A stretch of DNA of 64,000 nucleotides, taken from Pararhodobacter sp. SW119 (GTDB taxonomy: Bacteria > Pseudomonadota > Alphaproteobacteria > Rhodobacterales > Rhodobacteraceae). The position numbers were made by a program, and so were the translations under genes. The notes below the pieces were generated by a model that did not search any database, was not told the DNA's origin, and saw nothing but the letters and a program-made list of their open reading frames with translations. The stretch lies in contig NZ_JADDJF010000005.1 in NCBI RefSeq assembly GCF_017811755.1, positions 62,001 through 126,000 of the forward strand, in the 5' to 3' direction. Positions 51,841 to 61,700 of this stretch are shown here, in pieces; position 1 is the stretch's first letter; each line of letters opens with the position of its first letter.

Positions 51841-52457
51841 CCTGACACCCGTTCCGGCGCAACCGGAAGCCCGGTCCCGACCATCGAATCACGGGTGATG
51901 AGCGCGGCCAACTCGTCGACAGTCATCTCCTCGGTCCCCTCGGGGCGCATCGGGATCACCAGATAGCGCAGTTCAGCCGTCGAATCCCAGACCCGGATCT
52001 GCACCTGCGGCGGCAACTCCAGCCCGAATTCCGCCAGCACCGCGCGCGGCTCGATCACCGCGCGCGACCGGTAGGCAGGCGATTTGTACCAGACCGGCGG
52101 CAGACCCAGGACAGGCCACGGATAGCAGGAGCAAAGCGTGCAGACGATGAGGTTGTGGAGAGTGGGTGTATTGAAGACCGCCTGCATGTGTTCGCCCTGC
52201 CGGCCGGCATAACCCATCGACCCGATTGCCGCGGTCGCATCGCGCGCAAGCCAATCCGCGAACTCGGGATCTGTCCAGGCGCGCGCCACGACCGCGGCGC
52301 CGGTTCGCGGGCCCACCTTCTCGGCGTAGGTTTCGATGATCGCGTCGACCGCTGCGGGGTCGACCAGACCCTGCGCGACCAGGCGCTCCTCAAGCTGGCG
52401 CACCCGTTCGGTCATCGGATCGGGCGGCGCGTCATGATGGGGGTGATCATGGGGCAT
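51837..52457 (-). CDS. nthA: Nitrile hydratase subunit alpha, cobalt type
   Basis: The 206-aa alpha subunit has the metal-claw motif [11 protein letters not shown]. The Thr in CTLCSC marks the cobalt class (the iron class has Ser, CSLCSC). Two of these cysteines are normally oxidised in the active centre. The N-terminus is unusual for its His cluster (HDHPHHD, residues 3-9). GAGG precedes the ATG at 52457. It is the first gene of an alpha-beta-accessory operon. No amidase or cobalt transporter is in view. Confidence 0.95.
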   Translation of the reverse strand: MPHDHPHHDAPPDPMTERVRQLEERLVAQGLVDPAAVDAIIETYAEKVGPRTGAAVVARAWTDPEFADWLARDATAAIGSMGYAGRQGEHMQAVFNTPTLHNLIVCTLCSCYPWPVLGLPPVWYKSPAYRSRAVIEPRAVLAEFGLELPPQVQIRVWDSTAELRYLVIPMRPEGTEEMTVDELAALITRDSMVGTGLPVAPERVSG

Positions 52458-52606
52458 GGGCGGCCTCGGCTGGTTGCACGCGCAAGGATAAGCCGGAACC
52501 GCAGGCCTGTGAACCCGGATCGCACGTCAACGACACAAACCCGCGCCGACCGACATTGGCCGCAAGACCGCTTGCGCAGCGGCGCGAAATCTGGCCGGGT
52601 GGACGC

Positions 52607-53662
52607 ATGACCAACGCCTTCACCGCATCGGGCCTTTTTGGCGACCTTCTGTCCGATGAGTCCTTCGCGGCCGAATTCTCTGCGCGCGCCTTCACCGATC
52701 GCATGCTCGCCTTCGAGGCCGCCTGGACCCGCGCCTTGCACGCGACCGGCACCGTCACCGCGGACGCGGCGGCCGCGGCACTGGCCGCGATCGACGGTTT
52801 CGACGCGGACGGAATCGGCTCAGCCGGCGCCGCCGACGGACTGCCGGTCCCGGCCATGGTCACGGCCCTGCGCAGTTCATTGCCACCGGATGCGGCAAGG
52901 GCAATCCACACCGGCGCGACCAGCCAGGATGTCATAGACACCGCGATGGCGCTGACCCTGCTGTCGGTCCTCTCGACTCTCGAAACGCGCCTGGCCGGCA
53001 TTATTGGACTGATCGACACACTGGAGCAGCGGTTCGGAACCCAACCCCTCATGGCCCGGACCCGGATGCAGGCCGCACTGCCCGCGACGGTCGCACTGCG
53101 CCTGAGCGCTTGGGCACGCCCCCTTCAGGAACATCTGACCCGGCTCGAGGGACTGCGCGCCGGTATCGGGCAGGTGCAGATCGGTGGGCCGATCGGCGCC
53201 AGGGACCTGCCCTGCCAGTTGGAACCGGGATTCGTGGGACACGTCGCGCGCGCTCTCGACCTCAGAACCGGGCCGGTCTGGCACACCGATCGAAGCGCGA
53301 TGGTGTCCTTCGGGCACGCGCTGGCCCTGCTGACAGGCACGCTGGGCAAGATCGGTCAGGATGTCCTTCTGATGGCGCAACAGGGCGTGGACGAGATCGC
53401 ACTTACTTCCGGCGGCGGGTCTTCGGCGATGCCGCACAAGTCGAACCCGGTTGCCGCCGAGGCGTTGGTCGCCATCGCCCGGTTCGTCGCCGCGCAACAG
53501 GGTCTGCTGACGCAGGCGATGGTGCACGAGCAGGAACGGTCCGGCACCGCCTGGGCGTTGGAATGGCTCACGCTGCCGGCGATGTGCGAGGCGAGTGGCG
53601 CGGCACTTCACCATGCCGAACGACTGCTTTCCTCGATCACGCGGATGGGCACACCGGCCTGA
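52607..53662 (+). CDS. pcaB: 3-carboxy-cis,cis-muconate cycloisomerase-like lyase (fumarase/aspartase superfamily)
   Basis: The 351-aa protein is of the fumarase/aspartase superfamily: signature GGSSAMPHKSNPVAAE near residue 270, THTGATSQD-like block IHTGATSQDVIDTA near 100. Closest in layout to PcaB of the beta-ketoadipate (protocatechuate) pathway, but no other pca gene is adjacent, so adenylosuccinate-lyase-like alternatives remain. It is divergent from the nitrile hydratase operon, with a 149-bp shared upstream region. The length is at the short end for PcaB. Confidence 0.72.
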   Translation: MTNAFTASGLFGDLLSDESFAAEFSARAFTDRMLAFEAAWTRALHATGTVTADAAAAALAAIDGFDADGIGSAGAADGLPVPAMVTALRSSLPPDAARAIHTGATSQDVIDTAMALTLLSVLSTLETRLAGIIGLIDTLEQRFGTQPLMARTRMQAALPATVALRLSAWARPLQEHLTRLEGLRAGIGQVQIGGPIGARDLPCQLEPGFVGHVARALDLRTGPVWHTDRSAMVSFGHALALLTGTLGKIGQDVLLMAQQGVDEIALTSGGGSSAMPHKSNPVAAEALVAIARFVAAQQGLLTQAMVHEQERSGTAWALEWLTLPAMCEASGAALHHAERLLSSITRMGTPA

Positions 53663-53745
53663 AAGGGTGGAGCGGCGCGTTTCGCGGGGTTCCGATCTCA
53701 GCGTCCTCGGCGGGGCCGTAGTTCTTGCTTTGCGGAAAATTGGGA

Positions 53746-53774
53746 CGGGGGCAGATCGATCCGTTCCGCCCCCG
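53746..53774. terminator. Possible bidirectional stem-loop between convergent genes
   Basis: CGGGGGC (53746-53752) pairs with GCCCCCG (53768-53774) across a 15-nt loop, between the 3' ends of the PcaB-like and beta-helix genes. There is no clear T run on the plus strand; on the minus strand AATTTT follows after a few bases. Confidence 0.35.
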
Positions 53775-53822
53775 CACAGACTTGATCTCGACTTCCGTCT
53801 GGCCGTCAACCGGCCGAACGGC

Positions 53823-56800
53823 TTACATGTCCCAGTGGTCCGGATGAGCGGTCGCCGCACCACCCATGAGCGCCTGCCAAAGATCCTCGTGGCCGGTATC
53901 GAACATGTCCTCGCTACCGATCCTTTCCAGGCTGTGCAGGCCGCTGCCCTCCATCAGCCGCAGCCAGACGGCATCCGCGGCATAGTCGATGACGATCTCG
54001 GCGTCGCGTCCACCCAGCCCGCGGAAGACGATATCGCCGAAGGTGCCGACCAGTTCTTCCGCCCGCAGGAGTGCGACCTCTTTCACGTCGGCCGTCAGCG
54101 CCGAAAGGTCGATCTCGAGCGTCGCATTGCCCAGATCCACCCCGCTGAGGACATCGGGCGCATCGCCGAAGGCTCCGCTGCGGAAGGTGGCGATGCCACC
54201 AAGCCCGCCCGCCGTCGCCGTGAACGCAAGCGTTGCCCCGGTATCGAAGCCCAGGAACGCCATGCCGCCATCGCCGCCGTCGAAGCCGACGCGCGCCTCG
54301 TAGCCCACGACCTCGATTCGGCTGCCAGCGGAGGCGGCGAAGACGGCGCCGTCGGTGGCAAGGATCGTCTGACCCGCGGTGGCAGTCAGCTCGACCGGAC
54401 CCAGGAAGGTCCCGGTGTTGGCGAAGCGTCCGCCATCGACCGAGATCTCGAGCAGTCCGCCGCCTTCGGAGCCATTGGTCCAGAACTGCCCGGCGCGCGA
54501 GATGTCGAGCGTCGCGCCTTCGTCTCCGGCAAGCAGCTTTCCGTCGACCGTCAGCTTGCCATGCGCCAGGATCAGCCCGCCCGCCGCGCCGAAGTCGAGA
54601 TCCTCGACCCGGACGGTGCCGCCGAAGACGACCTTTTTGCCGCCCAGATCGATGCTGTCCCCGTCCCTGCCGGGCGTGACGCCCTGATCCCAGTTGAGCC
54701 GGTTGTCCCAACGCACCCCGTGACCGCGATCGTCCGGCACGAAGCGGAAGGTCGTCTCGATGGGCTGTTCGGTCACCTCGATGCCGAAACGCTCGCGGAA
54801 CCAGTCGAGTACATCCTGCACCGCCGTCGAATACTCGCTCCCGTCCAGCGCGCGCAAATGCTCGGCAAAGGCCTGGATCGTATCGCTGCTATGCGGCTGA
54901 CCGCCGTTGACCGGAACCCCGCCATTCGCCAGCGTCTCGACATACCGGTGAATCGTGGCTTCATTCAGAACGGACGGGTCAAGACCGTCGGTGTTCTGCG
55001 AATCTGGCGAACCGTTTCCTTCCAGACGCCAACCCCAAACAAGGCTGTCATCAAAGTAAATGCCGTCTTCGTAGGCATACTTGATGCCATTCGAACCAAG
55101 CCTCGCATCGCTTTCGTCATGAGGGTTTCCGGCATGTGCCACGATGTTCCCGACTAGGCTGGTGTACAAGGCCGTCCCACCAATGCCCCAATCAGTTGCG
55201 CCGATCTGCGGCAAGCCTTCGCCGCGACCCGCGGCATGAGTGACAAGATTTCCCAGAAGCAGGCTATAGTTGCCCGTCCAGACGCCACCGCCACCTCCAT
55301 TCGTGTTAAGCGCGACATTATTGTCGATGAACAAGGTGTTTTCAACAAAGGCACCGCCGCGATATTGCGCACCGACAGACGCCGACCGCATGATTACCGA
55401 GTCATGCATCGAAACATCGATCACACTATGCTGAAGGTACAGACCCTGACTGTACATGCTCGGCGGATGCCCACCATCAATCGAGGCATCCGATAGAAAG
55501 TCAGGCGCCCAGCCATTGTGATCAAACAACACCCGGTCAAACAGCGCCCCTTCGGTGTTGTCCATGTAGAGGCCAGACTCGCGGTTCCTATGCGCGGCCC
55601 ACTTACCATCCGCGGTTACGGAGCCCGGCTCTTCGCGCCATGCATCCGTGAAGCTGGAGTTTCTGAACGTAACACCCTTCGCGCCTTGTACATTAGATTC
55701 CTCATTGGAGAACTTGGTACCATCAAAGATGATATTCTCCTGCGGCCCATCGCCACCTGCTAAGACGCTCACTCCGGCCGAAAAATCCAGATCCTGAAGC
55801 ACGATGTTCTTCGAGGTACTTTGAAAGATCATCTGCTTGTTTTGCAGGACGGGTTTATCACCCTCACCCCAAGCTCCGATGAACAACGGATGGAGTTCAG
55901 ACTCTCCGCTGGCGCCGCGGGAAACGACACGCGCTGCGTCATACTCGTACCCGCGTTCGAACAAAAGCCAGTTCGAATTCGCTCCTCCGCACGGATTGAT
56001 CGTACTCCACAGCGACATCGCCAGGTCGGTCGACAGCGCCATGTCCTCGCTCGCGCCGTACTCGGTTCCATGGTCGCGCAGCCATCGGGCGGTAACGGCA
56101 CTTTCGGACATCCCCTCGCGCGCGGCGATGTCGGCTGCGGTGAGGGCTTTTTCCGATCCGGTGACATAGACCTTGCGGTGATTGTCGCCGTGTTCGACGA
56201 TCACCTTGTCGTTGGCATCGGTGGCGAGCATGTAGTGCGCTTCGCTCGTTCCCCAGCCAGCCTTCTGCGGGCCTTCCGCAACCTCGGCCTGCACGATGTG
56301 CTGGGTGATGCTCCCATCGGAATGGACCGCCTCGTAGGCAAAGTTCAGCGGGCCCGTAAGATTAGAGCGGGTCAGCACCAGCGCGAGGCTGTTGTCGGGA
56401 TTGACCGAAAGCTGACCATGCTCGGGACGATCCAGGATCTTGACAGAGACGATATTCGCACCGTCCGGGCGGATGGTAGCCACACGCCCCCCGATCACGT
56501 CGATCTGCGACTCGACCGTCGTCACCAACGGCGGTTCGGCCGGCTGCTGCGTGCCGGAGTCATCGTCCTCGACGGGGTCCTGGTCGTTGTCGTCCGAGCC
56601 TGACGGGTCGGTCTCGACCGGATCCTCCTCGGTGGGTTCCTCCGGCTCGGGTTCGGGCGCAGGCTCCTCTGCCACCGGCTCTTCGACGGGCTCTTCGGGC
56701 TGCGGGTCCGTGGTGATCGGATCGCCCTGCGCGGGGTCGTTCACGCCGGCCTCGTCCTGTCCGGACTGGTCGTCCTCGGGCTCCTCGGCCACGGGTTCGT

Positions 56801-57370
56801 TCGGCTCCGGGTCGGCCGGCTGCGCGCCATTGTCGATCGGGTCCGCGACGACGGGCTCCTCGTCCTCTTCTTCCGCGGGATCTTCTCCGACGGGTTCGTC
56901 TTCCTCGGGATCCTCGGCGACAGGCTCTTCGACGGGTTCCTCGATCACCGGATCATTGCCGCCGGGGATGTCCTGGCCGGGGTCGGTTATCGGCGGCAGG
57001 TCGTTTCCGTCGTCGGGCTCATCCGAGCCGACGGATCGGGCTGCGTGTCTTCCTCTGACGGATCCGGGTCGCCGGAGTTGTCGGGTTCTTCGGGCGTAAC
57101 CGGCTCGTAGCCGAGGAATTCGCCATTCGGGCCGTAGATCGGCGTGCCTGTTTCGGGGTTCTGTCCGCTCATGTCCTCTTCTGCGCTTTCATCTTGCGGC
57201 GGGCCTTCCGGCTCTTGCTCCGGTGGCGCCGCCGGATCTTCGAAGGGATCGTCCAATCCGTCGTCGATTGGATCCTCGTGCTTCTTATTGCGCATCTTCA
57301 GAAGTTCAACGAAGGAGGGCATGCCTTTGGCCATTTGGATCGCCTTGCTCAGGAGTTTCAGAAGTATCAT
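53823..57370 (-). pseudogene. Large right-handed beta-helix protein with acidic Pro/Glu linker, disrupted by a 1-nt frameshift
   Basis: The N-terminal frame begins at 57370 (ILLKLLSKAIQMAKG, no signal peptide). It runs into an acidic Glu/Pro/Asp linker, then slips out of frame near 57025-57033 and ends at 56987. The -1 frame continues the same acidic composition for about 120 residues. It then encodes an Ig-like/cadherin-like piece, a parallel beta-helix (pectate-lyase-like) region and a C-terminal beta-rich domain, to 53823. Restoring one G in a run read as GG would join both frames (PDPSGSDEPDDG). Intact, it would be about 1180 aa, probably a surface or secreted polysaccharide-active or adhesive protein. 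The enzyme activity is not assignable. Confidence 0.72.
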
Positions 57371-57785
57371 CGTGGTCAGTTCCTCGACTGATGGGACCAG
57401 CAGCGCCGGAATCGACGCAGACTCTTGTCTACCTGAGGCTGCATTCTCCTTAAGGCAGTCGCCCGCTTCAAATCGCATTGGCCCCTTGGTGACCAGCCGC
57501 TTAACCGCAAAAAAAACGACGTGGCAGGGGCTTCAGCGGGAACATGCCCAGCGAAAGCCCGTCGAGAAGATTCTCGTATTGGTTGTGCTTTCGTGAACGC
57601 GCCCGTCGCGCGCGCATCGCGTGCCGAATCACTGGACAGGTGAATCGGCGCTGCGCCGCCACCGTAGGTTTGGGGCAACACCCGGCCGACAGGCGCCGCA
57701 AAGCCCCTTTACAAGGGTTTCAGCCGGCGCCCGGTGGAGCTTGAATCTGCGCTGGCGCGGCGGCGTCCCTGACCCCTCGTGCGCC
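57371..57785. other. 415-bp intergenic region, no gene recognised
   Basis: It includes the upstream region of the beta-helix gene and the 3' flank of the dipeptidase gene. An A-run (57509-57517) and an inverted repeat CGAGAA-GA-TTCTCG (57563-57576) are visible. The small reading frames have no coding character that I can support. Confidence 0.5.
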
Positions 57786-58820
57786 TCAGCCGATCGTGCG
57801 GCGCAGCAGGTCGATCCAGTTGCCCCAGCACAGGCGCCGGACAAGCGCCTGGTCGTAGCCAGCCCGCACCATCGCCTCGACCAGGCGCGGCAGTGCCGCG
57901 GCGTCGGGCAGGAAGTCCGGCATCGTCGCGCCGTCGAAATCCGACCCCAGTGCCACGCCGCCTTCTCCCAGCCGCTCGATCAGGTGGTCGAGATGGCGGA
58001 TCAGCAACTCGGGCGGCGTATCCGTCGTCTTCTCCCCGTCGGGGCGCAGGAACTGCACGGCGTAATTGAGCCCGACAAGCCCGCCGCGCTCGGCAATCAT
58101 GTCGAGCTGCCAGTCGGTCAGGTTGCGGCTGCCCGCGCAGATTGCGTGGACGCAACTGTGCGTGGCGACGAGCGGTGCTTCGGTCAGCGCCGCCACGTCG
58201 CGGAACCCGGCGGCGTTCAGATGGCTCAGGTCCACGAGGATGCCCAGCCGCGCGCATTCGCGCACAAGCCGGCGGCCTGCGTCGGTCAGTCCCGGCCCGA
58301 TGTCGGGATCGGCCGGGAAGCGAAAGGGAACGCCGTGACCGAAGATGTTGTCGCGCGACCAGACCGGCCCCAGCGACCGCATTCCGGCCGCGTGGTAGAC
58401 CTCCAGCTCGGCAAGGTCGGGGCCGATCCCCTCGCATCCCTCGATGTGCATCAAGGCCGCAATCGCCCCGTCGCGCCGCGCGCCCTCGACCGCGTCGGCC
58501 GAGGTGCAGATGCGAAAATCCTGCGGATGCGACCGCGCCATCCGGTGCAGGATTGCCGCCATCTGGAGCGTCACCCGTCGCGCCCGGTCGGGGGCGAGTT
58601 CGGGAAAGATCGGCTCCGGAGCGTCCTCGGCGGGTTCAGTTCCCTCCTCGCCCGGCACCCAGATCGCGAAAAACCCGCCGGCAAGGCCACCGGCTCGGCA
58701 GCGCGCCAGGTCCAGGTGGCCGTCGCGCCCGTCGAAGAAGCCTTTTCCGTCGCTGTCGCCATCGCGCCAGAGATGCAGGAGCAGGTCGTTGTGACCATCG
58801 AAAACCGGAACTGCCGACAT
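57786..58820 (-). CDS. Membrane dipeptidase (peptidase M19, renal dipeptidase family)
   Basis: The 344-aa zinc dipeptidase has FDGHNDLLLHLWRDG (first metal His/Asp), MHIEGCEGIG (bridging Glu), VDLSHLNAAGF, ATHSCVHAICAGSRNL and the C-terminal LGSDFDGATMPDF. The family hydrolyses dipeptides, including D-amino-acid-containing ones. GGAG stands six bases before the ATG. It is divergent from a second Dpp-type transporter, which suggests import and cleavage of dipeptides as one unit. Confidence 0.9.
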   Translation of the reverse strand: MSAVPVFDGHNDLLLHLWRDGDSDGKGFFDGRDGHLDLARCRAGGLAGGFFAIWVPGEEGTEPAEDAPEPIFPELAPDRARRVTLQMAAILHRMARSHPQDFRICTSADAVEGARRDGAIAALMHIEGCEGIGPDLAELEVYHAAGMRSLGPVWSRDNIFGHGVPFRFPADPDIGPGLTDAGRRLVRECARLGILVDLSHLNAAGFRDVAALTEAPLVATHSCVHAICAGSRNLTDWQLDMIAERGGLVGLNYAVQFLRPDGEKTTDTPPELLIRHLDHLIERLGEGGVALGSDFDGATMPDFLPDAAALPRLVEAMVRAGYDQALVRRLCWGNWIDLLRRTIG

Positions 58821-58971
58821 CCGTCACTCCTCTCCCTTGCCGGCCGGCGGCGCTCTTTCGGCATGCTTGACACTTGACCGGCGCTAGCTTCCTATGACCC
58901 GGCGCACCCGGCTGCAACGCCGGATCGTGCGCCGGCCAACAGAAATCACAACACACGACGGGGAAACGGAA

Positions 58972-60576
58972 ATGCTGCTCGACTCGACCTTGCGAAACCG
59001 TGGCGCGGCCCTTGCCGCCGCGCTGATGCTGGGCACTTCGCCCGTTGCGCTGGGGGCCGCCACGCCCGACGACACGCTGGTCATTGCCGCCAAGATCGAT
59101 GACATCGTGTCGATCGATCCGGCCGAGGCGTTCGAGTTCAACGGGATCGACCTGCTGAACAACCTCTACGATACCCTGGTCGAACTTGACCCCGAGCGTC
59201 CGGGCGAGCTGGTTCCGGGCCTGGCCGAAAGCTGGGACGTCTCCGAGGACGGGCTGACCTTCACCTTCACCATGCGCGAAGGGGTCACCTTCGCCTCGGG
59301 CAACCCCGTGAGGGCCGAAGACGCGGCATTCTCGCTGCAGCGCGTGATCAAGCTCAACAGGACGCCCTCCTTCATCCTGACGCAGTTCGGCTTCACGCCC
59401 GACAACGTCGACGACCTGATCGTCGCCGATGGCAACACCCTGCGGATGACCATCGACCGGCCGCTGGCGCCCTCTTTCGTCTACAACTGCCTGACCGCGC
59501 TGGTCGCCGCCATCGTCGACAAGGAAACCGTCATGGCCAACGAGGTCGACGGCGACATGGGCTACGAGTGGATGAAGGCGAATTCCGCGGGAACCGGCGC
59601 CTATGTCCTGCAATCCTACCGTCCCAGCGAAAGCTACCTGCTGGAGGCGCGCGAAGGCCACTGGCGCGGCGACGCGAACCTGCGCCGCGTCTTCCTGCGG
59701 CACATTCCGGAACCCTCGACGCAGCGGCTGATGCTGGAGGCCGGCGACATCGACATCGCCCGCGACCTGACCCCCGTCGATGTCGAGGGGATGGCGGGCA
59801 ACGACGATGTGGTGATCACCGACGACGTCGGCGGATACATCGCCTACATCGCCATCAACGGTCAGCACGAGACGCTGGCCCATCCGGCGGTGCTGGATGC
59901 GATGCGCTGGCTGATCGACTACGAGGGGATGGCGAACAGCTTCCTGAAGGGCCAGCAGATGGTGCACCAGCACTTCCTGCCGCGCGGCTACCTCGGCGCG
60001 CTGGAGGAAACGCCCTACAGCCTGGACGTGGAACGCGCCCAGGAAATCCTGGCCGAGGCCGGGATCGAGACGCCGATCAACGCGACGCTCTCGGTGCGCA
60101 ACAGCCAGGACCGGATGGAAATGGCGCAGTCGATCCAGAACACCTTCGCGCAGGCCGGCATCAACATCGAACTGTCGGTCGGCGCCGGGGCCGAGGTGCT
60201 GGGCGAATACCGCGCCCGCCAGCACGAGATTACCCTGCAGGCCTGGGGGCCGGACTATCCCGACCCGCATACCAACGCCTCGACCTTCGCGATGAACCCC
60301 GACAACAGCCCCGACGCCGGTCTCACCGGCATCCTCGCCTGGCGCAACGCCTGGGATCCCGAGGATCTGCACGAGATGGCCGAGGCGGCCGTGATGGAGC
60401 GCGACACCGACGCCCGCCGCGCGATGTACGAGGAGATCCAGCGCCGTCACCGCGACGATTCGCCCTTCATCGCCATGTTCCAGTCGATCGACCAGACCGG
60501 CATGCGCGCCAACGTGCAGGGCTTCCACACCGGCGGCGCCATCGACAACGCCACCTACTGGCTGGCAACGAAGTGA
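58972..60576 (+). CDS. Peptide ABC transporter substrate-binding protein (SBP_bac_5 family)
   Basis: The 534-aa exported binding protein has a signal peptide ending near LGAATPDDT, then SIDPAEAFEFNGIDLLNNLYDTL, TFTMREGVTFASGNPV and a typical C-terminal domain with AWGPDYPDPHTNAS. The start at 58972 has a GGGGAAACGGA Shine-Dalgarno region; the frame upstream to 58894 is unsupported. It heads the second Dpp-type operon and is divergent from the M19 dipeptidase. Confidence 0.9.
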   Translation: MLLDSTLRNRGAALAAALMLGTSPVALGAATPDDTLVIAAKIDDIVSIDPAEAFEFNGIDLLNNLYDTLVELDPERPGELVPGLAESWDVSEDGLTFTFTMREGVTFASGNPVRAEDAAFSLQRVIKLNRTPSFILTQFGFTPDNVDDLIVADGNTLRMTIDRPLAPSFVYNCLTALVAAIVDKETVMANEVDGDMGYEWMKANSAGTGAYVLQSYRPSESYLLEAREGHWRGDANLRRVFLRHIPEPSTQRLMLEAGDIDIARDLTPVDVEGMAGNDDVVITDDVGGYIAYIAINGQHETLAHPAVLDAMRWLIDYEGMANSFLKGQQMVHQHFLPRGYLGALEETPYSLDVERAQEILAEAGIETPINATLSVRNSQDRMEMAQSIQNTFAQAGINIELSVGAGAEVLGEYRARQHEITLQAWGPDYPDPHTNASTFAMNPDNSPDAGLTGILAWRNAWDPEDLHEMAEAAVMERDTDARRAMYEEIQRRHRDDSPFIAMFQSIDQTGMRANVQGFHTGGAIDNATYWLATK

Positions 60577-60582
60577 GGCCAG

Positions 60583-60612
60583 GCCCCCCGGCAGCCATGG
60601 CCGCCGGGGGGC
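60583..60612 (+). other. Strong intercistronic hairpin before the second dppB
   Basis: GCCCCCCGGC (60583-60592) pairs with GCCGGGGGGC (60603-60612); the loop itself contains GCCATGGC. The permease ATG follows at 60626, and the only G-rich stretch that could act as its ribosome site lies in the right arm, so the hairpin may also limit permease translation. Confidence 0.6.
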
Positions 60613-60625
60613 GCTACACGACCTG

Positions 60626-61690
60626 ATGACAACCCCTCCCGATCCCGTCTCCATCCGGCCGCGGCTCTGGCCGCGCCTGCGCGGCGTTGCCGGCGTCCTC
60701 GTGGCGCTGGCCGCGACTCTGCTGGGCCTCTTGCTGGTGACCTTCGTCATCGGCCGCGTCGTGCCCATCGACCCGGTACTCGCCGTGATCGGCGAACGCG
60801 CGACCCAGGCGCAATACGAGGCCGCGCGCCTGTCGCTGGGCCTCGACCGCCCAGTGTGGGAGCAGTTCGCGATCTACGTGCGCGACGCCCTAACCGGCGA
60901 TCTGGGCACGTCGATCCGCACCCGCACGCCGGTCGCCGACGACATCCGCCGCTTCTTCCCGGCCACGCTGGAACTGGCCACGCTGGCCACAATCATCGGC
61001 GTGATCCTCGGCATCCCGGCGGGCGTTCTGGCCGCGACCAAGCCCGGCAGCCTGCTGGACCAGGCGGTGCGGCTGATCGGGCTGATCGGCTACTCGCTGC
61101 CGGTCTTCTGGCTGGGGCTGATGGGGCTTCTGCTCTTCTACGGCATCCTCGGCTGGGTCGGCGGGCCGGGGCGGCTGTCCTCGGGATACGAGATGATGTT
61201 CGAATTCGACGTACCCCGCGTCACCGGCATGATCCTGATCGACACCGCGCTCGCCGGGCAATGGGCGATCTTCCGCAACGCGCTCAGCCACATCATCCTG
61301 CCCGCGGGCGTGCTGGGCTACTATTCCATGGCCTATATCAGCCGCATGACCCGCAGCTTCATGATGAACGAGTTGAGCCAGGAATACATCACCACCGCGC
61401 GGGTCAAGGGCATGCCGGAATGGCGTGTCGTCTGGGTCCATGCGCTGCGCAACGTGCAGGTGCCGCTGATCACGGTGATCGTGCTGTCCTACGCGACCCT
61501 CCTCGAAGGCTCGGTGCTGACCGAGACGGTCTTCGCCTGGCCGGGCCTGGGTCTCTACATCACCACCGCGCTCTTTTCCGCCGACATGCCGGCGGTGCTG
61601 GGCGGCACCGTGGTCGTCGGCATGGTCTTCGTCGGCCTCAACATGTTCTCCGACATCCTTTACCGGATCGTCGATCCGCGCGCGCGCTGA
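60626..61690 (+). CDS. dppB: Peptide ABC transporter permease (DppB type)
   Basis: The 354-aa permease has six to seven hydrophobic segments, the first at about 20-45. The EAA-loop region is QEYITTARVKGMPEWRV, and the C-terminus is ILYRIVDPRAR as in DppB. It is about 35 residues longer than the copy at 28096-29040, with an insert between segments near 190-215. The gene belongs to the operon of binding protein, two permeases and two separate ATPases. Confidence 0.91.
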   Translation: MTTPPDPVSIRPRLWPRLRGVAGVLVALAATLLGLLLVTFVIGRVVPIDPVLAVIGERATQAQYEAARLSLGLDRPVWEQFAIYVRDALTGDLGTSIRTRTPVADDIRRFFPATLELATLATIIGVILGIPAGVLAATKPGSLLDQAVRLIGLIGYSLPVFWLGLMGLLLFYGILGWVGGPGRLSSGYEMMFEFDVPRVTGMILIDTALAGQWAIFRNALSHIILPAGVLGYYSMAYISRMTRSFMMNELSQEYITTARVKGMPEWRVVWVHALRNVQVPLITVIVLSYATLLEGSVLTETVFAWPGLGLYITTALFSADMPAVLGGTVVVGMVFVGLNMFSDILYRIVDPRAR

Positions 61691-61700
61691 GGGGGCGGCC

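Noticed and set aside
56987-57050. Programmed -1 ribosomal frameshifting in the beta-helix gene
   Set aside because: No X-XXY-YYZ heptamer and no clear downstream stem near the shift; a single-base deletion or read error explains it more simply.
57563-57576. Inverted repeat CGAGAA-GA-TTCTCG as an operator or terminator
   Set aside because: The loop of 2 nt is too short for an RNA hairpin, no T run follows, and no promoter is near. It is kept only as a note in the intergenic entry.
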